From Pseudopyrenochaeta lycopersici (Eukaryota; Ascomycota; Dothideomycetes; Pleosporales; Pseudopyrenochaetaceae): DNA of 64,000 bases. The stretch is taken from positions 62,001 to 126,000 of the forward strand of contig NHZP01000072.1 in NCBI GenBank assembly GCA_003313425.1. The letters run 5' to 3'. Under the pieces are notes generated by a model, which was not told the origin of the DNA, did not search any database, and worked only from the letters and a program-made list of their open reading frames with translations. Numbering within the stretch: position 1 is the stretch's first letter; the number at the start of each line of letters is the position of its first letter. The translations under genes were made by a program, and so were the position numbers. This document shows, in pieces, positions 31,321-41,415 of the stretch.

Positions 31321-32040
31321 TTTGGCTGCCAGTTAGATCAGGACTGTGCAGGATGGAGTTCGTCTGGCTATTTGGCGGCGGCCGTCAGTTGAATCAAAGC
31401 TGCTATTTCTTCCTTCCGGATGATGGCTGGCAAAATCAAACGGAGCGATTGTATCCGTGCTTTGCGGTTCCATTACGGTGTTTGTGCTGGCCTGCGATCG
31501 TCCATCGCCACGGTCGACGTCTTCATTCCCGACCAGGGGAGCAAGAGCACGAAGCCCTACTGCATTCGTAGGGTCCGGGTGGCTGAGATTAGCTTGAGGG
31601 TAAGATCGGCGAGACCAGGATGGAGTTGAACAGGTGTCCAGCGAACGGCGACAGCATGTGAGTTTCTGAAATCAGTCACGGTGCTGTGTGCCTCCTGGCA
31701 ACAAGCGACTGGAACTTGCGTTGAGGAGATGGTGAGTCAGGCGAACTGTGTCATACACCGTACTTCTTGAGCGTCAGGGGACATGAGCCCACCGGTTGGT
31801 AGTTGAGTGGGGGTCTATAAGCCGGATGAGCGGGCTGGGAGGCCCTGTTACCAACAAGTAGCGGGTCCTCATTTTAAGTGTGAGGCTGAATAAGGTTCTC
31901 GTAATCCTCCGAGTGGACAGGGTCTTGTCGAATTTTGATTTCTAATTAACTCAGTCTAGTGCTCCCAGCTTCTATGGCGATCTCCTGTGCAAGACCACTA
32001 CAAGCTTCTACTCTTACCGCTGCGTATCTCGTGCAATGTC
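31321..32040. other. no recognised gene
   Basis: Two overlapping 70-codon frames (31353-31629) lack any domain. Nothing else was found. Confidence 0.3.
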
Positions 32041-32165
32041 AGCTCGGCTATATAATTCCTGCGCGCCTTACCAAAATGACCCCTGCATGTAGCTATGCAC
32101 CTTACTGATTTTGGTGGGGAGGTGCGCAGCAACTAGGAGAGCGCAGGAATTATTATGGCCGAGCT
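32041..32165. repeat. foldback MITE-like element
   Basis: 125 bp whose ends are inverted copies: agctcggctatataattcct then gcgc at the left, and the reverse complement with two differences at the right (32141-32165). No coding capacity and no clear target duplication. Confidence 0.5.
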
Positions 32166-32405
32166 TAAGGGCCTTTTCTGTATGTTTGGCCTCCTCTCTC
32201 TATCAACCATAATCGAGCCTCAAAACGCTTAAAGCTTGCGCGTTCAATCGTCCAGGTTGACCAGATGCGAAACGGCGTCAGTGTGGCCAATGGATGGAAC
32301 GGATCGTCGATCCAATCCAACGCCACAAAATCCAGGGGTATCCAGTCCAATCCAAATCCGGTCCGGTTTGATCCGTTCGGCCTCAGCCGTGGTGGTCTGA
32401 GCGGG

Positions 32406-32543
32406 TGTCGCACTTTTGAGTGCTTAGGTGAGTGGTCTCATATTGTGAAAGATTGGTGTATTGTTCTTGGTTGCACCCTAGCCTGGCTATCTACAGGAAC
32501 CGCACGGCAAGCTTAGTAATGCAGTCCATCCTGGCGTGCGACA
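32406..32543 (-). repeat. Copia 3' LTR (138 bp)
   Basis: Begins TGTCGCAC and ends GTGCGACA, a perfect 8-bp terminal inverted repeat. Its first 30 bp (tgtcgcacttttgagtgctt then aggtgagtgg) recur exactly at 36315-36344. Confidence 0.85.
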
Positions 32544-32557
32544 CACCCCCTCAGATC

Positions 32558-35500
32558 TCATTCCGTGTCGGATGAGGTCTGGTCGTCCTGGGCACTTTCC
32601 TCTGCACGTCCGTATTCTGGATCAATCCGCGAGGAGATATCAACCAGCCCTAGTTGACGCACAAAGTGAGAATGCCTTTCGGCCGATAGAGGTTTTGTGA
32701 AGCCATCCGAAGGCATTTCTCCTGTCGGAACCCACTGAACTGCAACTTTGCCGTCTTTGTAAACCTGCCTCAGCCAAAGACTGTGAATGTCAACGTGTTT
32801 CAATTTGGATGTGAGATGAGGTCTGTCTCGTTGGATCAGACCAGTTGTCTGTTGGTTGTCACAGAGAATGCGAGGCAGGTGTTCGGGATCCAACTGTATC
32901 TGCTGGAACAGCCTGTATAGACCTATTGTTTCCCTCGCTATGTGTGACAGCGATAAGAGCTCCGCCTCAGTCGTTGACGTGGTTACAGTCTTCTGTTTGG
33001 AAGACTGCCACATGATCGGTCCATTGAACAACTTCATTAGGTAGCCCTGCGTGGGACCTTCGAGTCTCTGGATCATCCGCGAACGATGCGTCGCTCGACA
33101 GCTGCAGTACTTCATCATCGCCTGTCTCTACTTCAATGGAGTTTTCCAGAGAGCCCGAGAACTCGATGGCATAGTACTTTGTGCTCTGGAGATATGAGAG
33201 GACTCGATTTGCGTACCGCAGGTGCTCCGGAGAAGGGTTCGTAGTGAACTGACCTAACTGGCTGGCTGCATAGGAGACATCCGGTCTTGATACTACTGCT
33301 GCGTACAGTATCGATCCTACATTTTCCTGCATTTCTGCGATTTGTTGGAGTGTGGCTTGTCCTCCATACTGCTGTGGGCGGTATCCCGACAGCAGAGGCG
33401 TGACAGCCGTTTTCGCTGATTCATCGATGCCGAACTTGATACAGATCTTCTCTATGTACCCATGTTGGCAGATCCACAGCCTTTTGGTTTTGGTATCGCG
33501 CAGGATGCTGATGTTGAGGAAGGAGGTTGCTTCGCCCAAATCCTTGATCCCGTATCGATTGTCGACTTCGGTCTTGAACCTGTTGATTGAGTCAATGCAT
33601 TCTGGTCGTGCAATAACCAGAAGATCATCCACGTAGAAAAACAGAACGAGCCCTGTTTCGTTGTTTGTGAGTATGCATGGTTCGTCTGGGCAAGAATGGA
33701 ATCCCAGACCCTCCAGGATTGAGACTAGTTCGTTGAACCATAGTTTTGGTGACTTGCGCAGCCCATACAGCGCCTTGCGCAACTTCCATACGTTACCCGG
33801 TTGTTTGTACCCGGGCGGGCAGGTGGTGTAGATCTCTTCATCCATGTCTGCGTTGGTGAATGCGTTCTTGAAGTCAATTTGATGACACAGAAGCCCGAAC
33901 GCACAGACGAGGACCATGAGAATGCGGACGCTGCGATATGCGCCGGTCGCTGCATATATGTCGTCAGAGACATGGTGTTGGAGGTCGCCTCTTACGCAGA
34001 TTCGTGCTTTGTGACGGACGAGGTACCCGATGCCGTCAAGCTTGTAGGTGAAAACCCATTTCAGCGGCAGGACTTGCTGTCCCTCCGGGCAGTCGACAAG
34101 TTCGAATGTCTTTTTCTCTGCAAGTGATTGTAGCTCAGCGTCTGCAGCACGTCTGAAGCCGTTTCTCTCAGGATGCCGCCTCAGCTGATGCCAAAAGTCA
34201 GGTGGGGGAACTAGATCCTTTCGATGAATTTGCACAGATTGTGCTGAGGCAAAAGCATGTGCCACTTGCTGTCCGAGTCTAGCACGCTCTAAACGCAGAG
34301 AATGCGCCTGGCGTCGCGCTCTCTTCTGAGTCTGCCGCGACGTGGATTGTGTTTGCTGGACGCCGATTGCATCCTGTCCTCTCTGCGACAGTTTGGTCGT
34401 CCTTCCGGAGTTAGTGCGGAGGTTCTAAATGACAGATGCATTATTGGCTGTCCTTGCTACGGGCATTTCTTGCGCCGTGCTTGTTTGGCGCGGTGCCGAT
34501 CCAAATGACACCGGCGTGGGATATAGCTGCGGCGCAGGTGCTCCTTTTGATCGAATGTTTGTTTGTGGTTGACTGGAGATTATTGTCGCAGGCGGAGCCA
34601 TCGGTGGCGCTGACAGCCCTTGTGTCGTTGACTGTGTTATCGTTGTAGCATCCTCCTCCATGGGGCCTGCTTCTGTATCCGTCTCATCGAGGTCGATTTC
34701 GTTGATTGTGACTGTGGTTTGTTCTTGTTCGGGGAAGCTTGCCAAGAGTTGCGGATCGTACATGACCCTCTCGTCGACTTGCACATCCCGCGATCTGACC
34801 ACTCGATTGAGATTGGGAATCCAGACTTTGTAGATGTTTGTGGCTTCTAGCCCTACAGGCCATCCCATCATCGCTCTCTCTTGTAGCTTCGCTCGAAGAC
34901 GTTTGCTTTCTTTGCTTGCGCCAATGACTTTTGACTGTACTTGTACAACAGGTGTCCACCCTGATGGTGCACTGGATGGATTTAAATATCGGCAATCAGC
35001 GTACTTGTGAGCCAGTCCACACACGCAGTCACGAAGACATGTGGGTAGGTTGGTGGATGGCGATCCCGATTCGACATCATGTCTCTTTCGCCGTGGCTGA
35101 AAGTCCTCGTCATCTGACGAATTCCGATCACGACCGTGCTTTCTGCCCTGAAGCGTTGCGTGTGCCGCGCGACCTCTAGCTGTTTTCTCGCTTGGAGGTG
35201 CCATGGCACGGAACTGCTTGATGCAGAAGCTTATCGTGATCCACTTATCAGAGAGCGTTGGTTTCATCCTACGAAAGGACCTGAGTGCCCTGTTGATCGT
35301 GTTCTGCGCCTTCTGCACTACCGTGATGTCGGCGTCTTCGGCTGTGTCGTCAGGCTCGGAGTCGCTTGAGTTGCCCATTGTGATGGAGCCGTTGCTCGCG
35401 TGGTTCGGATTGATCTCGTTCAACGCCGTGATGATTGCGTCCGAAATCTTTTCCATTGTTCTCGCAGTCTCTCCGATGAGAGATGCCTGGCTTTCCGACT

Positions 35501-36125
35501 GTGCATCCTTGGACTTCATGTAGTTGAAGAACGGAGGATTAATGCCCCGGCATGCTTCGACGAAAGCATCGCATATCTGCGACTCGCTTAGATTTTCAAT
35601 TTGGTATCGCCTTGCGTTGTTGACGAGTGCAGGCCATCGGCCTAGCCATTTGTCCAGGCTGGTGTTGCCGTAGCCTCTCCTGAGCTTTTCGAACTCAGTT
35701 CTGACGTTCTGCTTCTGGTCCTTTGCCGTTGGTTGAATGCTATCGGCAAGTGCAACTAGTTTGTCTCGGACGGTGTGTTTGCCGAGATAATGTTGCTTGA
35801 ACTCCTGGCAGACGGTGATGTCGATTCGTTCAGAGACCTTGTCGTATTTCTTCTTCTCGCTGTCGTAGATGGCCTGTAAGCTGTGATACTTCTGGATCGT
35901 ATCCTTTCTTGCGGAGTCCGATGGTTTTGTGACGGTGAAGACGAGGTTTTCGATGCCTTCTGGGTCGCAATAGTTCCATACATCGTTTCGGACAGCAAGG
36001 TCTTCGATGGAGTTCATCCAGTCAGACCAGTCGTTACGGGAGTTGAGCATCGGAAGGTTGTGTTCTTCGATCGACATCGTGATGAAGTTTTCTTTCTTTC
36101 TTGATTCTTTGATGGATTCCTTCAT
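32558..36125 (-). pseudogene. Copia Gag-Pol polyprotein, disrupted
   Basis: Starting at the ATG at 36125, the frame encodes a Gag-like domain (MSIEEHNLPML, RNDWSDWMNSIEDLAVRNDV) and a Cys-rich segment. It then passes straight into the post-integrase motif (GWPVGLEATNIYKVWIPN, VVRSRDVQVDE). A TAG at 34425-34427 sits where CAG would fit. Reverse transcriptase follows (KWVFTYKLDG, QIDFKNAFTNADMDEEIY, LYGLRKSPKLW, FFYVDDLLVIA with the catalytic DD). One extra base in the CCC run (plus strand 33054-33056) shifts the frame between ETRRS and TQGYLMKLFNGPIMW. RNase H (TTEAELLSLSHIARE, LCDNQQTTGLI, KHVDIHSLWLR) then runs to the end at 32558. Confidence 0.85.
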
Positions 36126-36300
36126 GGGTTGAATGCTCCCTTCGCTCAAGAGACCGTGTCTCGAGGTTGCGGGGTCACTCCTTTACCCCTCATTTCGTGA
36201 GAATCGCACTGATTCCTGCGACGAGCATCGTCTTCGCAACAGCAGGATCATTGTGATGGATTCTTGATTGTGAATATGTGAGTGCGCAGGAGGAAGAGTC

Positions 36301-36314
36301 TCCGGGCTCATAAC
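36301..36314 (-). other. Copia primer-binding site, initiator-tRNA-Met half-tRNA type
   Basis: Directly inside the 5' LTR remnant, the minus strand reads GTTATGAGCCCGGA. Its complement (tccgggctcataac) looks like the 5' side of the anticodon arm of initiator tRNA-Met, including the CAU anticodon. Drosophila copia and several fungal Copia elements prime from a half-tRNA cut in this loop. Confidence 0.6.
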
Positions 36315-36344
36315 TGTCGCACTTTTGAGTGCTTAGGTGAGTGG
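36315..36344 (-). repeat. truncated Copia 5' LTR (30 bp)
   Basis: Identical to the first 30 bp of the LTR at 32406, after which the sequence diverges at once (catacctgag...). Confidence 0.75.
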
Positions 36345-36709
36345 CATACCTGAGTAAAAAAGGCCCCTTACCTATATTTTTTTTTAATCCTCTACTACTA
36401 CTCTTATTATTGTGCCGTTGCGCAGGGTACCTGGGCAATCAGGTGATGATAGGTTTCCTTTGTCAGCGAAATTTGGTGATAAGAATTGGAGATGCGAGAG
36501 ATCTCAACATCATGCACTACACACCACGATAATTCACTTCAAAACTGAGATTTTGCGAAGTAGCTAGTGCATTAGCTACGTCAATTCAATGAGATTTCAG
36601 ACCATTTTGCTTATTACTTTTAATTAGGCTCTATACCTACCTTTGTTTCTAGCAGACTGCACAGGCAGGGCTGCTCCTGTTATTCACGCACATTCGATTC
36701 CAGCGTCAC

Positions 36710-37034
36710 TGTCACGAACACACCAGACCTAGCGGGGGACGACCCAGCGGAGGGCCCTCGGACCCATACCGGATAGAGCCCGGAAAGGCTCGGGACTACA
36801 CTGGAGACGGGCTAGTATATAAACGAGAGCTTTCCCCTCTGAGCAGAGGTTAAGGATTAGTCTTAATACTATCCCATATCACTTAACCTCGACCTCTACC
36901 AACAGTCCCTAACAGGACTACACTGGAGACGGGCTAGTATAAACGAGAGCTACCCCCTCTGAGCAGAGGTTAAGGATTAGTCTTAATACTATCCCATATC
37001 ACTTAACCTCGACCTCTACCAACAGTCCCTAACA
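36710..37034. repeat. LTR-like repeat with internal 120-bp tandem duplication
   Basis: Starts TGTCACGAAC and ends CCCTAACA, so it has TG...CA ends. It contains two tandem copies of a 120-122-bp segment (36793-36914 and 36915-37034), each with a TATATAAACGAG/TATAAACGAG promoter-like motif and a common end (gacctctaccaacagtccct). It is probably a Gypsy-type solo LTR whose promoter half was duplicated. No target duplication was found. Confidence 0.5.
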
Positions 37035-37106
37035 CAATCCATCTATACATAAATACTAACTTAATTACTACTATTATTAAAAATTTATTAAATCTTATCC
37101 TAAATA

Positions 37107-38454
37107 CAGTGCCCTTCCAAAAGTTCTCGCCGCGCACGCACGAGCCACCCTCACCAGCACATGGGCACAAAACTTCAACACCATGAATCTCAGCCAATAT
37201 ATAATATAATATAATTTTTTTTGAAGCAGTAGTTGCGCACGGGTTCAGTATTTCGTTTGCCACCCTCGCGCTTTCTTGCATGCATCAATTCGTCGTGGCA
37301 TGCTCATGATGAGGCGCCGAATCAGGCTGGCTGGTATGCGACGCCAGCAACTTTTCAATGCAGCGCAAAAGCCATCCCACTCCTCTATAGCTTGACTATA
37401 ATTGTTGTACTGAGGATAGGATCTATACATGAGCTTTTTGAGATACCACCAGAGGTGCTCAATTGGGTTGAGATCGGGTGAGTAGGGTGCCCAGTCAACA
37501 GTACTGATGTGGTGCTCAGCCAGAAATCTCGTGGCTGCAGCTGTATGTACGCGCGCGTTGTCCTGCATGAAAAGCTGTGAACGACGCCATGATCGTAAGA
37601 GGCCTTTCTTCAAAGCCTTGATGTAACTTTTGGCAGAGTATCCACAGTTTGGAGCATTAGGATCGCGCTCCATTATGACTAGAGGGCTCCTCTTTGCACG
37701 CCCACGTTCATCTAGCCATATTGAACCCCACACCATCTGTGCTACCTTCTTACCACAGCTATAGGTTTTCAGCATTATTGTCTTCCATTTCTCTTGTGAA
37801 TTGCGAAATACCCGCTCTTGAGTTTGCCCTGAGCCCTTTTGAAAGGAGCACTCATCTGAGAAGCGCAGGGTGCGTCGATGCCACGGGAAATGAGAGTACT
37901 CTCTACAGAACTTGAGCCGCTGTAACGCACACGATTTGTTAAGCTTTGGACGCTTCTTACAAGGAGATTTAGTGAGGCCTTGTCCTTTGAGATACCGCCG
38001 CAATGTAGAATAGCTAGGTGGCTTCAAAGTAGTGCCATCTGGATTCATGACTACTGCCTCTTCAGCTAGCTCTTTGTACGTAATTTTTGGCTGTGCGCGT
38101 GCTTTGCGATAGATGATCTTCTTTTGATGAAGCGATAGTATAGGTGGTCTACCGCTGCGAGGTTTATCTGTTGTTTTGCCAGTGTGTTGATATCTTTTCC
38201 TAATGTCGCGTATACCGCGTTCACTGCGGCCAACCGCGTTAGCAACTTCAGCGACTGTAGCACTACCATGCAGCATGCCAATAATTTGATTCCGCTGCTG
38301 GACTGTTAAATTAGGACGTCTGCGCGTATTTTGGTCTATTTCTTGAAGAATTTGGCGTTGTGGTGGCATAATTATAATACTGCAAAGTTGAGGTGGTGTT
38401 GTTGTGATGGTGCGCAGTCGCACTAGCGCGGCGAGAACTTTTGGAAGGGCACTG
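37107..38454 (-). mobile_element. Tc1-type DNA transposon, apparently intact
   Basis: 1,348 bp with perfect inverted ends (cagtgcccttccaaaagttc, then tcgccgcgc, at 37107 and its complement ending at 38454). TA precedes the left end (37105-37106); the right flank is TG, a probable point change. It encloses one complete transposase gene. Confidence 0.88.
37245..38369 (-). CDS. Tc1/mariner transposase (DDE), intact
   Basis: 374 residues from the ATG at 38369 (MPPQRQILQEIDQNTRRRPN); an in-frame ATG at 38423 would add 18. The N-terminus has paired helix-turn-helix domains (LTVQQRNQIIGMLHGSATVA, AVGRSERGIRDI) and a GRPP hook between them. The catalytic triad is Asp in RFSDECSF (~172), Asp in FMQDNARVHTA (~270) and Glu in DLNPIEHLWWYLK (~304). 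The Asp-Glu spacing is 33 residues by hand count, one less than classic Tc1. The enzyme cuts and pastes at TA dinucleotides. No stops or frameshifts are present, so the copy escaped RIP or is recent. Confidence 0.9.
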   Translation of the reverse strand: MPPQRQILQEIDQNTRRRPNLTVQQRNQIIGMLHGSATVAEVANAVGRSERGIRDIRKRYQHTGKTTDKPRSGRPPILSLHQKKIIYRKARAQPKITYKELAEEAVVMNPDGTTLKPPSYSTLRRYLKGQGLTKSPCKKRPKLNKSCALQRLKFCREYSHFPWHRRTLRFSDECSFQKGSGQTQERVFRNSQEKWKTIMLKTYSCGKKVAQMVWGSIWLDERGRAKRSPLVIMERDPNAPNCGYSAKSYIKALKKGLLRSWRRSQLFMQDNARVHTAAATRFLAEHHISTVDWAPYSPDLNPIEHLWWYLKKLMYRSYPQYNNYSQAIEEWDGFCAALKSCWRRIPASLIRRLIMSMPRRIDACKKARGWQTKY

Positions 38455-38556
38455 TGCTTATTAACTCACCCTTATAAAAACTACCCTATTTAAATACTAT
38501 ATTATACATACTATCACCTCTATCTTTAAAAACTAAAGAGAATACAACTGATAAAT

Positions 38557-38730
38557 TGTCAGAATTTAATGAATCTTTTTGGTCATGATCGTGGATCAGA
38601 ATTTATTGTATTTTGTTGGTTCTGTTTTCTCTCCTTTTTAAACACAGACCTGATAAATCGATGATACATAGGTGATACCGTCCACGATGCAGTATTCGTA
38701 TACTTCAGTTTTTATGCCTCTTATCTGACA
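38557..38730. repeat. solo LTR-like repeat, TGTCAGA family, copy 4
   Basis: 174 bp from TGTCAGA to TCTGACA, nearly identical to 60101-60276 throughout. The flanking 5-bp sequences differ, so the duplication is lost. Confidence 0.62.
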
Positions 38731-39044
38731 TCTATAGTACAAGGTAATGCTCGGCTATGGTAACTAAACTCTGAGACACAATTGTAGGATTGTATTGCAT
38801 GTGATTCAATGGCGACGACAGGCTTGAAAGCGGACTTGAGTAGATGCTTACACAGGTCGAATAGAGCGAATGAGGTTGGAAGCCTCAGGCGAGTCGATAG
38901 AACGTCAAGCAGGTCAAAGAGTGCTTAAGTCAAGTAGATTACTTCTTGGAGCTGCTGTTGACCCGCGTGCACATGGCATCCAAGCAGCCCAATCGAGTGT
39001 CTAAGATAGCAACAAGCATCCATACTTGACCGTCTTGTTTCCAG

Positions 39045-39906
39045 AAAGCTGAAAGTACGGGAGTGTACCTAGAACGATGGCAGGGATACACCAGTCCCGA
39101 AGGTCGTCTTATCCCTCTTCCGTCTGAATTCACGCACCCTTTCTTCGTTCCGAACACCTGGGTCTGGTACGTATTACTATTGTGCTCAACGTCTGATGAT
39201 AGCGAAGTAGGCCGACCCCCTGGACTGCAAAGGAATCGGAGACTCTCCTCCAAAGACTTTATGTAGATCGCAATCGAAACCAATAGACAGGGGAAACAAA
39301 GGGGAGTGCGAATAGCACGTACGTGATCTTATGGAACCTTTTTTTGGGAGGAGAGAAGAGGCAATCGATGCGTGGTACGAGAAAAGCCCATCCACGCCCT
39401 ACACTCGTGAGAAAACAGACAAGATTATAAGCAACCCACAGGAAGTGCATAGATCCCATTACTACGATGTAACGACGGAGATGTTCATGTTTGGTGGAAA
39501 ACCAATAGAACTCGGCATCCGCAAAACAGTTGAATATCTCTGTCCCTTGCTGCCGTGAAAAAAGGTTCTGTTTGACATCAGGATCCATGTAAGTGGGAAT
39601 GTTAATTCTAGACGAGCGTTTGTGGAAGTAGATGTGAAGCGGATTCTCGAATGCATGGGCAACGACTGCAAGCGCGCATGAACGCGTATTTGGGCTCGTC
39701 CCTCGGAGCGGGCGATTTTTGACCAATTGATTGGGCTATTCCATGCCCCAACCGCCGAAATGTGCCAGTGGCTTTCGCATGATGCATTGCCCAAGGATGC
39801 TAGCGAGATGGGCGACCAACTTCTCCACTCATCTTCTCCTTTCCTGGCCGCCTCGAGTGCTTCGAGTGGGCTCGGCAAGCCTACCTATTCGCTCGCCAAC
39901 CCCTGA
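39045..39906 (+). pseudogene. decayed multi-exon gene of unknown function
   Basis: An exon-like block opens after a TTTCCAG acceptor at 39044 and reads GVYLERWQGYTSPEGRLIPL and EFTHPFFVPNTWVW. A second frame from the ATG at 39331 to 39906 (192 codons) is continuous except for two TGA codons (39556-39558 and 39679-39681), each explained by CGA to TGA. It encodes MEPFFGRREEAIDAWYEKSP, TTEMFMFGGKPIELGIRKT and IFDQLIGLFHAPTAEMCQWL. No domain was recognised. The link between the blocks is unclear. This is probably an old host gene undergoing C-to-T decay. Confidence 0.45.
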
Positions 39907-40433
39907 TACTCCGCTGGGGGGTTTTCAGGACGTACCAATTTCTACGTCAACTATCATTGCCCCATTACACGCACAGTGCCTCGATATCTCAACCGCGTGG
40001 TCCTCAGGCCTCGCATTCGTACACTCGCAAACTCAAGCGATGGCCTGGTGCCATCCCCGACGCTTACCGTGGACATTAATCTTGTTAACCCTGTTTCACC
40101 CACGAACCCATCGTATCAAACTGCGATCAAATGCCATCCTCACTTGCTCTGCGATCATTGGCTTCATGTGTGAGCGTCGAGTCGATACTCTTGCTACTAA
40201 CAAGGCTTAAACATCATGGACTGCCACTGCTCTTATGTTTTCCATCCATGCGTGAGTTGAGATGCGATTACCGTAGCGGTCAGTCGAGAAAAGTAATGAT
40301 CGACAGGCAAACAGTTCGTCCCATGTCCGCGTCAAAGACTCAAAGCATTCAAAAGGCAAAATAAAGAGAAGGCAGGCTGACAAGGATAGCTAGGCATCAA
40401 GGGACCAAGCGGTTTCCATAGGAATATCCTGGC
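39907..40433. other. no gene seen
   Basis: Open frames here (for example 39731-40210) overlap the decayed gene in a different frame and show no domain. Confidence 0.3.
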
Positions 40434-40645
40434 TGTTGACAGGTCTAGAAAGTACGGTGATATCTGATCGGAGAGACCGAAATTTTAGACTTTCGGTGAG
40501 ACCGAGAATATCGGATTGACCGTCGGCCAGACCGAAGAGCTGAAGTTGAGACGGCAGATATAAAGACTAGGCTGCGCTCTGAAGAAAGAGATAGAGCTAA
40601 CTCACAAATAGAGATAATTCAAAGTCTATTGAGAATTGCATCACA
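40434..40645. repeat. possible solo LTR remnant
   Basis: Starts TGTTGACAGG, contains several AGACCG motifs and a TATA-like cagatataaagac, and ends near ttgcatcaca. The shape suggests an LTR, but no second copy or target duplication is available in the window. Confidence 0.3.
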
Positions 40646-40851
40646 TGTGCCACGTATCTGAGTACTCAAACCAACATAAGCTTGAGATTTTATGTATTGA
40701 GACAATTGTGCACCACTCCGTCGGTCCAGAAGATAGCCTACTCTATTGGTTCCATGTGAGCGGTTCTCTGATAGGACTTCAAGGAATCGCGTCGTTTTGT
40801 CCGTGCCAGGAGACGCCCGCCCGAGGTTCCTACAAGGAGGGGTTAATTATA

Positions 40852-41160
40852 CCGAAGGTGGACGGTGTAACGACCGGGACGGCGTAACGATCGCTCCGAA
40901 TACCAAAATCAACCACCAAATTGAGGCCATAGAGCCCCATATAATAGCTATTATCGCGATTTTTTTTGGTGGAGAGGTTCATAAACCTCATAACCATCTC
41001 TAGCTATTGATATTTGACCGGAACTTTGACATTCCGGGCTTCAAGGATTCTATAGCTGCAAGCGCGGCCTCAATCGAGCACATTTTGGTGGAGTTATGTG
41101 GTGTTGAAGTTTTGTTGTGTTGATTCGGAGCGACCATTACACCGTCTCGGTCGTTACGCG
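40852..41160. mobile_element. internally deleted MITE of the element B family
   Basis: The left end follows TA (40850-40851) with leader ccgaaggt and two 17-nt units (ggacggtgtaacgaccg, ggacggcgtaacgatcg). The right end shows the inverted units up to about 41160 but lacks the leader. Between them, ~110-bp subterminal segments matching element 49215 from each side are joined directly, with the transposase gene deleted. It abuts the SDR gene. Confidence 0.7.
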
Positions 41161-41415
41161 AAAGCATCGCGGGGCACAGTTGGGCTAGCAATCTATCATG
41201 GACCAATCTCGACGGCGGGCGAGGGGCCGGCAAGCAAACGCTCGTCCAATGTTTTCGACTCATGGCCGACTAAATCCGCAAACTCCAGGTCGTGGTCGAT
41301 ACGGTCCACGATTCTCTATATACTGCGCCTGATCCTCGAGGTCCTCTTTACAGCCATACTCCTAGGATTTGGTCCCGTCGTGCCTGAGATTGTCTATCGG
41401 TTCACCAATATCAGA

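Larger units (their letters stand above)
32406..36344 (-). mobile_element. Copia-type LTR retrotransposon, protease/integrase deleted
   Basis: A minus-strand Copia element of ~3.9 kb. The 3' LTR is complete at 32406-32543, while only the first 30 bp of the 5' LTR survive at 36315-36344. The coding part joins Gag directly to the region behind integrase, then reverse transcriptase and RNase H, so protease and the integrase core are missing. A G-rich polypurine-like tract lies next to the 3' LTR (32544-32552). The copy cannot have been autonomous in this form. Confidence 0.85.

Noticed and set aside
32279..32395. Possible MITE with GGATCC/TCCAATCC-rich inverted segments
   Set aside because: Only partial inverted similarity (gaacggatc) and no target duplication; low-complexity composition explains the pattern.
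39259..39726. 155-codon minus-strand frame with hydrophobic segments
   Set aside because: Overlaps the plus-strand decayed gene, whose two CGA-to-TGA stops and protein-like content give a better explanation.
39731..40210. 159-codon plus-strand frame
   Set aside because: Different frame from the decayed gene over the same bases, with no recognisable domain.
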